Source of the DNA: an uncultured Trichococcus sp. | Lineage (GTDB): Bacteria > Bacillota > Bacilli > Lactobacillales > Aerococcaceae | Length of the DNA: 64,000 nt | Assembly (NCBI RefSeq): GCF_963663645.1 | Contig: NZ_OY760503.1 | Location: forward strand, 817,001 to 881,000 | Reading direction: 5' to 3' | Translations under genes and position numbers: made by a program | In this document: positions 1 to 10,438 of the stretch, in pieces | Layout of the letters: the number at the start of each line of letters is the position of its first letter | How positions within the stretch are numbered: position 1 is the stretch's first letter | The notes under the pieces: model-generated | What the model was told of the DNA's origin: nothing | Seen by the model: the letters and a program-made list of their open reading frames with translations, nothing else | Database searches by the model: none

Positions 1-650
1 CTAGCCGGGTTGCTACACCATTCCCATACGTTGCCGATCATTTGATAGATATCGTAGCCGTTCGGATCGTAATGTTTAGCAGGCGCCGTGCCGGCATAAC
101 CATCTGACGAATCGTTCAGCATCGGAAAATCCCCTTGCCAGATGTTGCAATGGTGCTGGCTGCCTTCCAACAGTTCAGTACCCCAAGGATACTTCTCTCG
201 GGTTGTCCCACCTTTCGCGGCTACTTCCCACTCGGCCTCTGTAGGCAGACGTTTCCCCGCCCATTGGCAATAAGCCACCGCATCATTACGGGAGACCTGC
301 ACAACAGGATGATCCATCCGGTCTTTTAAGGATGACAGCGGGCCTTCAGGATGGCGCCAATCCGCTCCCTCCACGGCATACCACCAAGACATGTTCGGGA
401 CCAATCGGCTCCTGTTCTTGGTTGCCTCATCCAGGAAATAGTGAAATACAAATGACCAGCCGAAGCGTTCCGCCTCCGTTGTATAGCCCGTAGCGACAAC
501 GAATTCCCCGAATGAAGCGTTCGTTACTGTCGTCTCATCCATCATATATCCCGGCAGATCGATACTAATTTTTGGCCCTTCCCGATCAGCAAGGAAACCA
601 TCTGTTCCATTCGTTCCGATCTCATATAGCCCCTCAGGAACTTGAATCAT
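1..650 (-). CDS. Formylglycine-generating enzyme (SUMF1/FGE family), C-terminus cut by window edge
   Basis: The reverse strand reads an open frame from an ATG at 650 to the window edge, about 216 residues. It shows FGE-family landmarks: an N-terminal PEG-x-Y-x-IG strand, MDETTVTN, HPVVQVS, DAVAYCQWAGKRLPTEAEWE, and GNVWEWC near the edge. FGE oxidises the active-site cysteine of type I sulfatases to formylglycine using oxygen and copper. The start is set by an AGGAGG box 7 bases upstream. It is the last visible gene of the sulfatase operon, 16 bases after the exporter gene. The two copper-binding catalytic cysteines of FGE lie near the C-terminus, outside this window, so true FGE activity cannot be told from an FGE-like fold protein. 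The sulfatase context favours FGE. Confidence 0.85.
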   Translation of the reverse strand, partial: MIQVPEGLYEIGTNGTDGFLADREGPKISIDLPGYMMDETTVTNASFGEFVVATGYTTEAERFGWSFVFHYFLDEATKNRSRLVPNMSWWYAVEGADWRHPEGPLSSLKDRMDHPVVQVSRNDAVAYCQWAGKRLPTEAEWEVAAKGGTTREKYPWGTELLEGSQHHCNIWQGDFPMLNDSSDGYAGTAPAKHYDPNGYDIYQMIGNVWEWCSNPA

Positions 651-666
651 GGCTGACCCTCCTTAT

Positions 667-1443
667 TCAGAATAGCTTATACCCATTGTAGAGATTGATG
701 GCCAAAACCAGAAGAATGACCCCTTGAAAAACGAACACAACCTTTTTGACGGATAAAAGCCGGCTTGCTTTCGCTCCAACCAAACCACCTAAAACTGCGG
801 CGGGGATCACATACCACAGAATCTGCATATCATAGCGAGCGAAGCCTGTGGTTACGGCAATGGTTATGAGTTTTGCCAGTTGCGAGAAAAAGATGGTGCA
901 GATCGAGTAGATGGTCGCTTCCTTGATTGGTAACGAGAACATTACCATCATCAAAGCGACATTGATCGGGCCCCCACCAATTCCCAACAGGCTCGCCAAG
1001 AATCCCAGAACCAATCCGCAAATCAGATACCATCCCGGGTGCATCAAATGGTAGTTCCCAAAAGGATAACGCGTATACAAAAAAGCAAAGATAAGTGTAG
1101 CCACGGTCAGAGCAATCTGAATCAATTGCACTGCACGGTCATCACTCAGGAGATACATTAGTCGTTCAAAAGATATATTCCCTAATATGCCGCCGAAGAC
1201 CGCTCCAACTGAAATCCAACCCACAATGTGCCAGACGACCTTCATGCCCGTCCTTAATTGCCGAACAGTCGACACAACTGACATAGTAAAAACAGCCACC
1301 GTGGAGTAGAAGGAGATAGCCGATACGGAATGCGCCCCAATAAAGTCCAACATCGGTTTGATGATGACCCCACCACCCATGCCAGAGATGGCTCCAACGG
1401 CGTTGGCCAACACAATCACAGTAAAATAGATTATCCCGGTCAA
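667..1443 (-). CDS. TauE/SafE family membrane exporter (sulfite/sulfate type)
   Basis: The 258-residue protein is very hydrophobic, with about eight membrane segments and the paired glycine-rich motifs of the TauE/SafE family (NAVGAISGMGGGVIIKP in the first half, LLGIGGGPINV in the second). Family members export or import small sulfur anions and organosulfonates across the cytoplasmic membrane. The start is a TTG that overlaps the TGA stop of the radical SAM gene upstream (TTGA, 4-base overlap), so translation is probably coupled. Lying between the sulfatase-maturing enzyme and FGE, it plausibly exports the sulfate or sulfite released by the cytoplasmic sulfatase. That role is inference from position. 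Confidence 0.88.
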   Translation of the reverse strand: MTGIIYFTVIVLANAVGAISGMGGGVIIKPMLDFIGAHSVSAISFYSTVAVFTMSVVSTVRQLRTGMKVVWHIVGWISVGAVFGGILGNISFERLMYLLSDDRAVQLIQIALTVATLIFAFLYTRYPFGNYHLMHPGWYLICGLVLGFLASLLGIGGGPINVALMMVMFSLPIKEATIYSICTIFFSQLAKLITIAVTTGFARYDMQILWYVIPAAVLGGLVGAKASRLLSVKKVVFVFQGVILLVLAINLYNGYKLF

Positions 1444-2552
1444 ACAGTCACCCCCTGTAATAATGCCAAAATCTCATCAATTTTCGGCACAAACTCCTTC
1501 AACAAGCTTTGATAGCCGCAAAAATCTTTTTCGTCCACATACATGGCATCCTTCATCCGTTTGCAGCCGCCGCGGCACATTGACCGGAATGGACAAGTGT
1601 TGCATTTTTCCGGTAGCGACGTCCTTGAACAAAGAAATTGTTTTGGAATGTCCTGCTCAAAAAGGTCCCGCAGTGTTTGGTTCTGGATATAACCCATGCG
1701 GTATTCGTCCAAAACATAGAAATCACAAGGGTACACACTGCCATCCGCTTCGATCACGTATTGTACTTGGCAATTTCCCAGAATCCCGCAGGCTGTCATT
1801 TCGTGACGGACCAGTAAATTAAAGATGTCATCAAATAGCTTGATGCTGATATAGTTCCCCTTCGCTAATTCAATGAACCAATAATCCAATATTTGCATAT
1901 AAAAATCTGCGAACTTTTGTGGCGTTAATGCATGGCCAGTTCCATTACTCTCATTCAAATCATCCAGACAAGGAATGAACTGAACATAACGAATATTGTG
2001 ATCCATCAAAAACCGGAATACTATCTCTGCTTCATCAGCAAGAGGTTCTGTCAGCACACAGAGGACATTGTAGTCTATTTCATAGCTGTCAAACAATTCT
2101 TTAGTCTGAAGCACCCTATGAAATGTCCCCCTTTTTCTCGTATCCAGCCGATTTAAATCATGATGAAGTGGATGACCATCAATCGACAGCCCCACAAGAA
2201 AGTGATGGTCTTTCAAAAATTCACACCAATTATCATTGATTATTGTGCCGTTTGTTTGGATGGCATAATGAACTGAGACTTTCTTATCTTGCCCTGAAAC
2301 TAGCGAAATAATATTTTGGTAATAATTAAGCCCCGCTAAAGTAGGCTCACCGCCTTGAAAGGCTAAGGTCAACTCATCACCATCATTTAATTCTTTGAAA
2401 ATGTTATCTATCATTTTTCTAGCTGTTTCTTCTTTCATCTTTCCAAACGAGCGAACTTCTCGCAAAGAACTGACATTCGCATAAAAGCAATATTTGCAAC
2501 GTAAGTTGCACAGTGATGATGCAGGTTTAATCAATACGGATATATGTTTCAT
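1440..2552 (-). CDS. Anaerobic sulfatase-maturating enzyme (radical SAM, SPASM)
   Basis: The 370-residue protein starts with the radical SAM cluster motif C15-x3-C19-x2-C22 (CNLRCKYC), followed by FQGGEPTL and GLSIDG. It ends in a SPASM region rich in cysteines (CGILGNC, CNTCPFRSMCRGGCKRM, DFCGYQ) that binds two auxiliary 4Fe-4S clusters. This is the layout of anSME, which converts the sulfatase active-site Cys or Ser to formylglycine without oxygen, using S-adenosylmethionine. A GAGGTG box precedes the ATG. It lies directly downstream of the sulfatase (103-base gap) and overlaps the exporter gene by 4 bases. Family identity is firm; the partner is inferred from adjacency. Confidence 0.93.
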   Translation of the reverse strand: MKHISVLIKPASSLCNLRCKYCFYANVSSLREVRSFGKMKEETARKMIDNIFKELNDGDELTLAFQGGEPTLAGLNYYQNIISLVSGQDKKVSVHYAIQTNGTIINDNWCEFLKDHHFLVGLSIDGHPLHHDLNRLDTRKRGTFHRVLQTKELFDSYEIDYNVLCVLTEPLADEAEIVFRFLMDHNIRYVQFIPCLDDLNESNGTGHALTPQKFADFYMQILDYWFIELAKGNYISIKLFDDIFNLLVRHEMTACGILGNCQVQYVIEADGSVYPCDFYVLDEYRMGYIQNQTLRDLFEQDIPKQFLCSRTSLPEKCNTCPFRSMCRGGCKRMKDAMYVDEKDFCGYQSLLKEFVPKIDEILALLQGVTV

Positions 2553-2655
2553 TTCATCACCTCTTCCCAGAAAAACGCATGCAGACTGCTATCAAGCTAA
2601 ACTGGAGCATGCAACTGTTCACTCTTTATACCAATAACTGAAATCTATTATGCAA

Positions 2656-4125
2656 TCATCTTAATCCCAAGCGGATATATTCCTCTTCAGGTGCCTCGAT
2701 TTCTTCTAATTTAGCGATCAGCTTCTCAATCATTCGTTTCTCTAATCGTTCATCTGTAATTGGATTCTCTTGTAACGGATCCTGCTCCAGGTCGAATAAG
2801 AGATTTACTAGTTTATAGGAATTATAATAATTATTCATTGGTATTCTTAGCACGGGAATGCCGTTGCTGAATTTCATTCCTGCAACCAGTTTCATTTCTT
2901 TCAAACTGTCGGCCGGCATAAAACCTCTAGTCATTGTAGGAATCAAGGTATAGTTAACCAATGGCTCATTGTCTTCGTTTGCCGAGGCACGCATGTACAC
3001 ATACTGTCCATCATATATACACGCTTGTCCTCCATGCACCCCAAACAGAATCGTTTCATGATTGATTGCATTCTCTTTTATAAGCCTCAATATGGAGTGC
3101 CCTTCCATGTTTTCTGGAATATCCAATCCAAAATAATCCAATAACGTGGGAGCAATATCGATAGTTTGAGCAATATTGTCCGTCCTGATGCGAGCCCCCT
3201 CATATTCTGGTAAATGTATGAAGAACGGCAAGTGAACAATTTCTTCATACATAGGAGATGCATTCTTACCCATCCAATCATGCTCCCCAATCAAAAAACC
3301 ATGATCTGTGTTGACAATCAACATAGTATCTTCCCACATGTCATTCTCATCCATAAAATCTAGCACTCTGCCCAAATGGAAATCACACATAGCAATCAAT
3401 GCTGTATATTCATTTCTTGCATCCTTGATATCTTCTGAAATTTCCTTCGAATCAATCTCTTGATAAGCAGGCCAATAAAGAAAGTCTTTCTTGTCTGTAC
3501 ACCCTTGCGCAGTTCTATACTTATCAGGAACATAGAAAGGCTCATGCGGATCAAAACATTCTATTTGGACAAACCAGTCATCTTTATTTTTATGATGGTC
3601 CAAAAATGCCACACCCGCATCAATCGTTCTAACTGTCGACATCTCTTCCTCTTTTAGTTGCTTTGTCCGATTCGCAAAATGTTGTGTGACAGAAATCCCC
3701 TTCTTATTTAAAGGGTTATGATTTTCATTCTGCAGCGCCTGCATACGAGGCACCCAACGGTCTCCCTCCTGACCACGGAAACCTTCCCAACTACTATATC
3801 TGTTGTGATATGTAGCACCCCCATCTTCCCAATAATGGGAATGATCAGTAATCAGATGCGTGTAGATTCCTTTTTGGTTCATTAATTCAAATACAGATAG
3901 ATCAAAAGGTTCAAGAGGTCCCCAGGATCGGTGAAGAAAATTATATTTCCCAGTATGGAGTTCTCTCCTCGCCGGCATACACGGCATACTACCGCCATAG
4001 AACCGTTCAAAAGCGATGCAGTAATTCTCTAACCTCTTAAAATTAGGAGCCTTAATATTTAAATTTCCATAATTTGGCAGATAATTCCTTGATAGAGTAT
4101 CAAACATCAACATAATCGCGCGCAT
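2656..4125 (-). CDS. Type I sulfatase (Cys-type), cytoplasmic
   Basis: I place the start at 4125, where GGAGGAG stands 6 bases before an ATG; the frame stays open further upstream, but the protein then begins MRAIMLMFDTLSRNYL, the usual sulfatase N-terminus. The 489 residues carry the formylglycine motif C49-M-P-A-R followed by RELHTG. Later come ECFDPHEPF and NTDHGFLIGEHDWMGKN, which supply metal and sulfate ligands. The residue to be modified is Cys, so either FGE or anSME could mature it. There is no signal peptide, so the substrate must enter the cell before desulfation, matching the PTS gene upstream. The substrate is not readable from sequence; a sulfated sugar is inferred. Confidence 0.93.
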   Translation of the reverse strand: MRAIMLMFDTLSRNYLPNYGNLNIKAPNFKRLENYCIAFERFYGGSMPCMPARRELHTGKYNFLHRSWGPLEPFDLSVFELMNQKGIYTHLITDHSHYWEDGGATYHNRYSSWEGFRGQEGDRWVPRMQALQNENHNPLNKKGISVTQHFANRTKQLKEEEMSTVRTIDAGVAFLDHHKNKDDWFVQIECFDPHEPFYVPDKYRTAQGCTDKKDFLYWPAYQEIDSKEISEDIKDARNEYTALIAMCDFHLGRVLDFMDENDMWEDTMLIVNTDHGFLIGEHDWMGKNASPMYEEIVHLPFFIHLPEYEGARIRTDNIAQTIDIAPTLLDYFGLDIPENMEGHSILRLIKENAINHETILFGVHGGQACIYDGQYVYMRASANEDNEPLVNYTLIPTMTRGFMPADSLKEMKLVAGMKFSNGIPVLRIPMNNYYNSYKLVNLLFDLEQDPLQENPITDERLEKRMIEKLIAKLEEIEAPEEEYIRLGLR

Positions 4126-4247
4126 ACATTTCTCCTCCATAAATTTATTATTTAACACAAAAATGTTGCAATTGGGCCTAGTTACACAGAACAAATCAGC
4201 AGGCCCATCATTTATCATTTATCATTTTTCTTTTACTACAGCAACAG

Positions 4248-4460
4248 CTACTCGTAATATTTTGCTTTTCCAACAACGTAAGTCAGTAAGAAAGCTGCTA
4301 TCAATCCCACAAAATAGCTGACCAAATACTCCTGGCAGATTTTGTATTGCTTGCTTATCAATTTTCGACTCATTCTTATATAAAACTCTGACATTCGTCA
4401 TACAATTAGCAACTCTAGTGAAGTTTTCTTTCACTCCCGATAAATTTCTTTATAGTCCAT
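4248..4460 (-). pseudogene. Decayed PTS EIIBC gene (EIIB head joined to EIIC tail)
   Basis: Reading from the ATG at 4460, the frame encodes MDYKEIYRE and stops. One base over it continues as KENFTRVANCMTNVRVLY and on to LPGVFGQ, which matches the EIIB domain around its phosphorylated cysteine (NCMT). A further shift gives YFVGLIAAFLLTYVVG and then TAG at 4248, which looks like the last membrane segment of an EIIC domain. Most of EIIC, and the usual GG-containing loop of EIIB, are missing. I read this as an internally deleted, frameshifted second PTS gene between the intact enzyme II and the sulfatase. A short peptide from the GTG at 4434 remains possible but unlikely. Confidence 0.7.
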
Positions 4461-4478
4461 TTAGTTTCTTCCTATATG

Positions 4479-6451
<1,973 letters not shown>

Positions 6452-6460
<9 letters not shown>

Positions 6461-6480
6461 TGCTTTACCAGTAACAACCC
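6452..6480 (-). promoter_or_regulatory. RAT ribonucleic antiterminator between licT and the PTS gene
   Basis: The minus strand reads GGGTTGTTACTGG then TAAAGCAGGCAAGACT, very close to the BglG/LicT RAT consensus. It starts at the last base of the licT stop codon and overlaps the following terminator stem, the classic layout for control by a PTS-regulated antiterminator. Confidence 0.88.
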
Positions 6481-7301
6481 TAACCGTTCTCTATTAACTT
6501 TTGGATATGAAGTGTCAAATACAATTGCTCATCATCGTTCAGATCGATCGTCAAATACTTCTCGACCAACTTCATCGATTCGTATGCTTTTGGATATTGC
6601 TGTACCACGTGAATCAATAATGGATTACTTTTTTCGCCTCGTTCGAGATTTTCAAGCCTTTTGAAGAAAAAACGAAGATGCGTAACGAAGCGATCGAACG
6701 CAAAGGATGTTTCGTCAATCTCAATTTTGTTGTACATCCTCACCAACGAAAGAATGTCACGAATTTTTTTAGATATCTTTTTGACGTCCATTTGCGTCAA
6801 GTCGTCGCTGAGCTGCGCATTGATCAGATGCATGGCGATATTGCCAGCTTCCTCTTCATCCAAGTCAATCTGCAATTTCTGTTTAATTAGACGTAGAGCC
6901 TTCATGCCGACCTCGAATTCCTTGGGATAAAACTTTTTGATTTCCCAAGACAGGCGATTGTGGATCACGATTCCCTGATTATGCAGCTTCACCAGATTGT
7001 ACAGATGGTCCGTCAACGAGACATAGAGCGTCTCACTGAGCTCCCTGGTCAGCTCCGTTTTGGCGATGGAGATGACATCATCCGCAAGGGAAACATAGGC
7101 GATCGGAATATCTTCCAGAAGCGTAGACAGCTTGTCAAACGAGTTCTGCTGATGCATGACAAAGACTTTTTCGATTTTGGAATCATCGGCCTCTTGTCCT
7201 GGCTTCTTCTGAAAACCTAGCCCGTTACCGATCCAGATAAAGTCTTTGCCGTTCTTCCCGACCAATACAGCGTTGTTGTTCAATATTTTCTTAATCTTCA
7301 A
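6480..7301 (-). CDS. licT: BglG/LicT family transcriptional antiterminator
   Basis: The protein begins KIKKILNNNAVLV, the RNA-binding CAT domain of the family, and continues with two PRD domains. These hold conserved histidines (LTDHLYNLVKLHNQG, NIAMHLINAQL, VTHLRFFFKRL, LYLTLHIQKL) that are phosphorylated by HPr or the EII. I start it at the TTG at 7301, with GGAGGTGAGGGG just upstream; an ATG further up lies inside the leader hairpin and is unlikely. The length is 273 residues. It binds the RAT sites at 6452-6480 and 7373-7401 and so controls both its own gene and the PTS-sulfatase genes. The symbol reflects the family and is not a proven orthologue. Confidence 0.9.
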   Translation of the reverse strand: MKIKKILNNNAVLVGKNGKDFIWIGNGLGFQKKPGQEADDSKIEKVFVMHQQNSFDKLSTLLEDIPIAYVSLADDVISIAKTELTRELSETLYVSLTDHLYNLVKLHNQGIVIHNRLSWEIKKFYPKEFEVGMKALRLIKQKLQIDLDEEEAGNIAMHLINAQLSDDLTQMDVKKISKKIRDILSLVRMYNKIEIDETSFAFDRFVTHLRFFFKRLENLERGEKSNPLLIHVVQQYPKAYESMKLVEKYLTIDLNDDEQLYLTLHIQKLIENG

Positions 7302-7327
7302 TAATCCCCTCACCTCCAAAAGAAAAC

Positions 7328-7382
7328 AGGCCATACCTTAACAAGTGTATACTCCCAGTACACACTCACTAAGGTATAGCCT
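7328..7382 (-). terminator. Leader terminator of licT
   Basis: On the minus strand AGGCTATACCTTA pairs with TAAGGTATGGCCT, followed by GTTTTCTTTT. It overlaps the RAT site at 7373-7401, so licT appears to control its own transcript. Confidence 0.83.
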
Positions 7383-7401
7383 GCATCAACAGTAACTACC
7401 C
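7373..7401 (-). promoter_or_regulatory. RAT antiterminator site in the licT leader
   Basis: The minus strand reads GGGTAGTTACTG then TTGATGCAGGCTATACC, matching the RAT consensus with few changes. It sits about 16 bases downstream of a promoter -10 box and overlaps the leader terminator. Confidence 0.83.
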
Positions 7402-7416
7402 TTACAACTCGAATTT

Positions 7417-7444
7417 ATTTTAACACATCTCAGGGATTGTGCAA
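7417..7444 (-). promoter_or_regulatory. Promoter of the licT-PTS-sulfatase operon, with cre-like overlap
   Basis: On the minus strand TTGCAC (7444-7439) and TAAAAT (7422-7417) are separated by 16 bases. The -35 box lies in AAAACGCTTGCA, which matches the CcpA cre consensus at most positions, so catabolite repression is likely. Confidence 0.65.
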
Positions 7445-7781
7445 GCGTTTTATTTAAAAAATAAAAAATATGTTATCTGTTATTTGAAAAACTAAATTCC
7501 AGTTGGCTATATTTTCACCATCTGGAATTTATCTCTTCAAAATTTTTGGCAAAATTCACTGTTTCATAAATCCTTAGTCGTGTTACTATGCTTCAAACAC
7601 TTTTCGGTACATCCCTGACTCGACAAGCTGCTGATCACTGCCGAAGAAAGCGACAGTCTGCTGATTGTTATTTTCCGCCAACTTTTAAAGGAACGTATAA
7701 AAGCGTTTCCCATCTAAAACAGGCGACACGTGTATTTCATTCCGAAAAAAAATCAAACTGATGACAAACATTTAACTGATC

Positions 7782-7837
7782 GACAAAGAGTCCCTAAGGC
7801 ATTCCGTCGATGCAGAATGCCTTAGGGACTCTTTGTC
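7782..7837. repeat. Perfect 23-bp inverted repeat
   Basis: GACAAAGAGTCCCTAAGG and the bases after it (7782-7804) pair perfectly with 7815-7837 across a 10-base loop. No clear T-tract follows on either strand, so it is either a weak bidirectional terminator or a remnant of a mobile element. Confidence 0.7.
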
Positions 7838-7987
7838 TCATATATTTTTGCTGATGAGCGCCTGGTTCACCGGCATCCAAAGCATTGCCATCGTCACTCT
7901 CTTGACAAGTTTAGCGATTGTGCTGATCCAGATGGTTTCGATGAGGAAATATCCTTGAGGTTGATTTGAAAATAGCGTAAGGACAAG

Positions 7988-8032
7988 AAAAAGGCAGGAA
8001 CTCACCGCAACCGGGTGAGTTCCTGCCTTTTT
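7988..8032. terminator. Bidirectional terminator after the GH2 gene
   Basis: AAAAAGGCAGGAACTCACC pairs with GGTGAGTTCCTGCCTTTTT, giving A and T tracts on both sides. It lies 46 bases beyond the stop of the GH2 gene on the minus strand. Confidence 0.85.
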
Positions 8033-8078
8033 CGCTTAATTTTTTATCCTGACAGATCCTTTAAGCAAAAGTTCGCTG

Positions 8079-10292
8079 TCAGCTTTTCGTAATTTTTATC
8101 AATTTATTATTGATCTCTTTAACCGCTTCTTCAGAGAAGTAATTCTTCATCTTGTTCGCAACCCATAGCAAGGTGACAGGCGCGCCAGGCACAGAGCGTT
8201 CTGCGATGTCTGGTGCTGATTCTTTAACTACATTCCACGCCTCTTCATTTTCCATTAAAGTCCCTAATGTGTCCAGGACCGAATAAGCATTGCTCGGGAA
8301 AAGGTCAACCTCACCGCGTTCTTGTGTAAACCAGTTTTTGACATTTATCTCAGGATTCGGATCTACAAAAATATAAGATTGATCTGGAGCGTCAACCTTC
8401 CTGAAGACTGCACTGTCTTCGTGACTATCGGAATACGCCCTGACTTTATTCTCTCCCGGCTGTAAAAGAACATTTTCAAATGAAAATACGGTTTCACCCG
8501 CAACGGTCCCCATATCTGTTTCATTGACTATTAAAGAAACTTGTTTCAGGTTCGAATATATCTTGATGTCAATCCTATCTTTGTCCCTATTAATAAAACG
8601 TTTTTCGCATATATGAATAAAGGGTTCCTGAGACCAGTTCGCTTTGTAATAGTAAAAAGCATCTTTCTTAGTATTACGATCAAAGCTGACTAACCCCTTG
8701 CAGTTTTTCCCTTTCGTGCCGCCTTCGTTTCTGACGCTACTTCCAAAATCAAACATGTTCCAAACAAAACTTCCCCACATATAGGGCTTTACCTTGATGA
8801 TGGGATAGGTTTGTTCATGGTAGATTGCTTGAAACTCTTCACTGTAATCCTTCACTTTTGGAGCATCAGAATGGAAAGCCAGATTAGAATCGGCCCCGTA
8901 TTCAGAAATACCCAACGAAACTTGCGGATTTTCTGCGTGGAAATTTTCAATCCAATCATTCAAGTCCTGCATGCTGTCATAATACCAACCAAAATACAAA
9001 TTATACCCCACCATGTCAGTGATAAAGTTTAATTGGCTGTTTTTTTTAACTTCATACATATTGGCACTGGCTGTCAACGCAGTAGGCAGTAATTCCCGCA
9101 CAAGATCATTCAAAGTATTTACTGCCTGGTACATCGCAATGGATTCGCCATCCATGGCAATTTCATTTTGAACGCCCCAAAAACAAATGGATGGATGGTG
9201 ACAGTTTTGCAGGACCAGCTCGGTTAATTGGTCGGACGCATTCTCCAATACGCCTTCCCTTTCAGGCAGAGACATCATCGGTATCTCAGCCCAAACCACA
9301 TATCCTTCTTTATCGCACAAATCATAAACAGATTGACTATGCTGATAATGAGAAAGCCGGATTGCATTGGCGCCGATCTCCCTTATGATCTCAAAATCCT
9401 TTTCGATGTGTTCGTTCCTAACGGCATTCCCCACATCTTCAAAATCTTGGTGTTTGGCAACGCCGTTTATCCGCAAGTGTCTATCATTCAAAAAGAAGCC
9501 TCGGTCAGGGGTTAAGTTGCACCTTCTGAAGCCGAATGTTTTCTTGATTTGATCGACAGCCGTTCCATTTTTCTGCAAGGTTGCTTCTAAAGTATATAAA
9601 TACGGACTTTCTTGACCTTCCCAAAGATTCGGTCCATCCAGCTCAATGACAACATTTTTTTGGTCCGAGGGTATCGCTTCCGAATGAATGATATGATTTC
9701 CTTCATCCAGTATCTTTATGCTTACTGCAGCATCTGATGCACAAACTGTATGTACTTCTAATTTGACGACACCTGATTTATCCTCTTTGACTTCACTCCT
9801 GATGATGATTCCATCTGTTCCCCAATAATCTAAACAAAAATGATCTTTACCCACGCAAATCAGATTTACCGGTCTGTACAGACCCCCGTATATTGTAAAA
9901 TCTCCATTAAGAGGAGACACATCCGTCGTTTGACTATTGTCCAAAAAAACCGTCACTGTATTTTCTCTGTCCCAATCATACAATTCCGTGATATCAAATC
10001 GAAAGGCCGAATAACCCCCGCGATGTTCTCCTACAAACAGGTCATTCAAATAGACTTTACATACACTGTTCGCACCTAAAAATTCTAAATACAGATTATC
10101 GTCTCTATGATTTTCTGAGATAGTGATTGTTCTCTGATAGGAAAACGCTTCTCTGCTATTATTTACCTCGTTGTTCCATGTATGAGGTAAATTTATCAGC
10201 TCTTCAGATGTAGATTTGGATTTTATTTTTTCTAAGCTGAATTCTCTTTTTTTAAATGTCCAGCCCTCATTCAATGAATAAGTGTTCCGCAT
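8079..10292 (-). CDS. GH2 family beta-glycosidase (beta-galactosidase/glucuronidase-like)
   Basis: The 737-residue protein has the GH2 order: sugar-binding domain (LPHTWN, YLEFLGANSVCKVYLND, GGYSAFRFD), immunoglobulin-like domain, then the TIM barrel (LRINGVAKHQDF, NAIRLSHYQHS). The acid/base Glu377 is in GVQNEIAM and the nucleophile Glu464 in GISEYGADSN. No signal peptide is present, so it acts in the cytoplasm. GGAGG stands 7 bases before the ATG. It ends an operon of a ribose-type ABC importer and a GH3 enzyme, and so probably hydrolyses oligosaccharides brought in by that importer. The exact sugar cannot be set from sequence; beta-galactosidase and beta-glucuronidase are both possible. 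Confidence 0.9.
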   Translation of the reverse strand: MRNTYSLNEGWTFKKREFSLEKIKSKSTSEELINLPHTWNNEVNNSREAFSYQRTITISENHRDDNLYLEFLGANSVCKVYLNDLFVGEHRGGYSAFRFDITELYDWDRENTVTVFLDNSQTTDVSPLNGDFTIYGGLYRPVNLICVGKDHFCLDYWGTDGIIIRSEVKEDKSGVVKLEVHTVCASDAAVSIKILDEGNHIIHSEAIPSDQKNVVIELDGPNLWEGQESPYLYTLEATLQKNGTAVDQIKKTFGFRRCNLTPDRGFFLNDRHLRINGVAKHQDFEDVGNAVRNEHIEKDFEIIREIGANAIRLSHYQHSQSVYDLCDKEGYVVWAEIPMMSLPEREGVLENASDQLTELVLQNCHHPSICFWGVQNEIAMDGESIAMYQAVNTLNDLVRELLPTALTASANMYEVKKNSQLNFITDMVGYNLYFGWYYDSMQDLNDWIENFHAENPQVSLGISEYGADSNLAFHSDAPKVKDYSEEFQAIYHEQTYPIIKVKPYMWGSFVWNMFDFGSSVRNEGGTKGKNCKGLVSFDRNTKKDAFYYYKANWSQEPFIHICEKRFINRDKDRIDIKIYSNLKQVSLIVNETDMGTVAGETVFSFENVLLQPGENKVRAYSDSHEDSAVFRKVDAPDQSYIFVDPNPEINVKNWFTQERGEVDLFPSNAYSVLDTLGTLMENEEAWNVVKESAPDIAERSVPGAPVTLLWVANKMKNYFSEEAVKEINNKLIKITKS

Positions 10293-10438
10293 TTGTAAAC
10301 CTCCACCCTTTTTAATTTATCAAAACTCAAATACGCTTCATTTCCGCAGAAATATCATTGTTTATACATACTTATAGACCTTCGCATACTGCATGAATGA
10401 GTTATGCTCAGGCCTATTATAAGTATTATCCTCAAAAA

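Larger units (their letters stand above)
7445..8078. other. Gene-poor stretch with gene remnants and two hairpins
   Basis: No intact gene is visible here. On the minus strand, roughly 7585-7690, a short frame ends TVAFFGSDQQLVESGMYRK and stops; it reads like the C-terminus of a lost gene. On the plus strand, roughly 7845-7960, another frame reads SAWFTGIQSIAIVTLLTSLA before a stop, like the last membrane helix of a transporter. A perfect 23-bp inverted repeat lies at 7782-7837 and a terminator at 7988-8032. The pattern suggests deletion between two operons. Confidence 0.45.
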
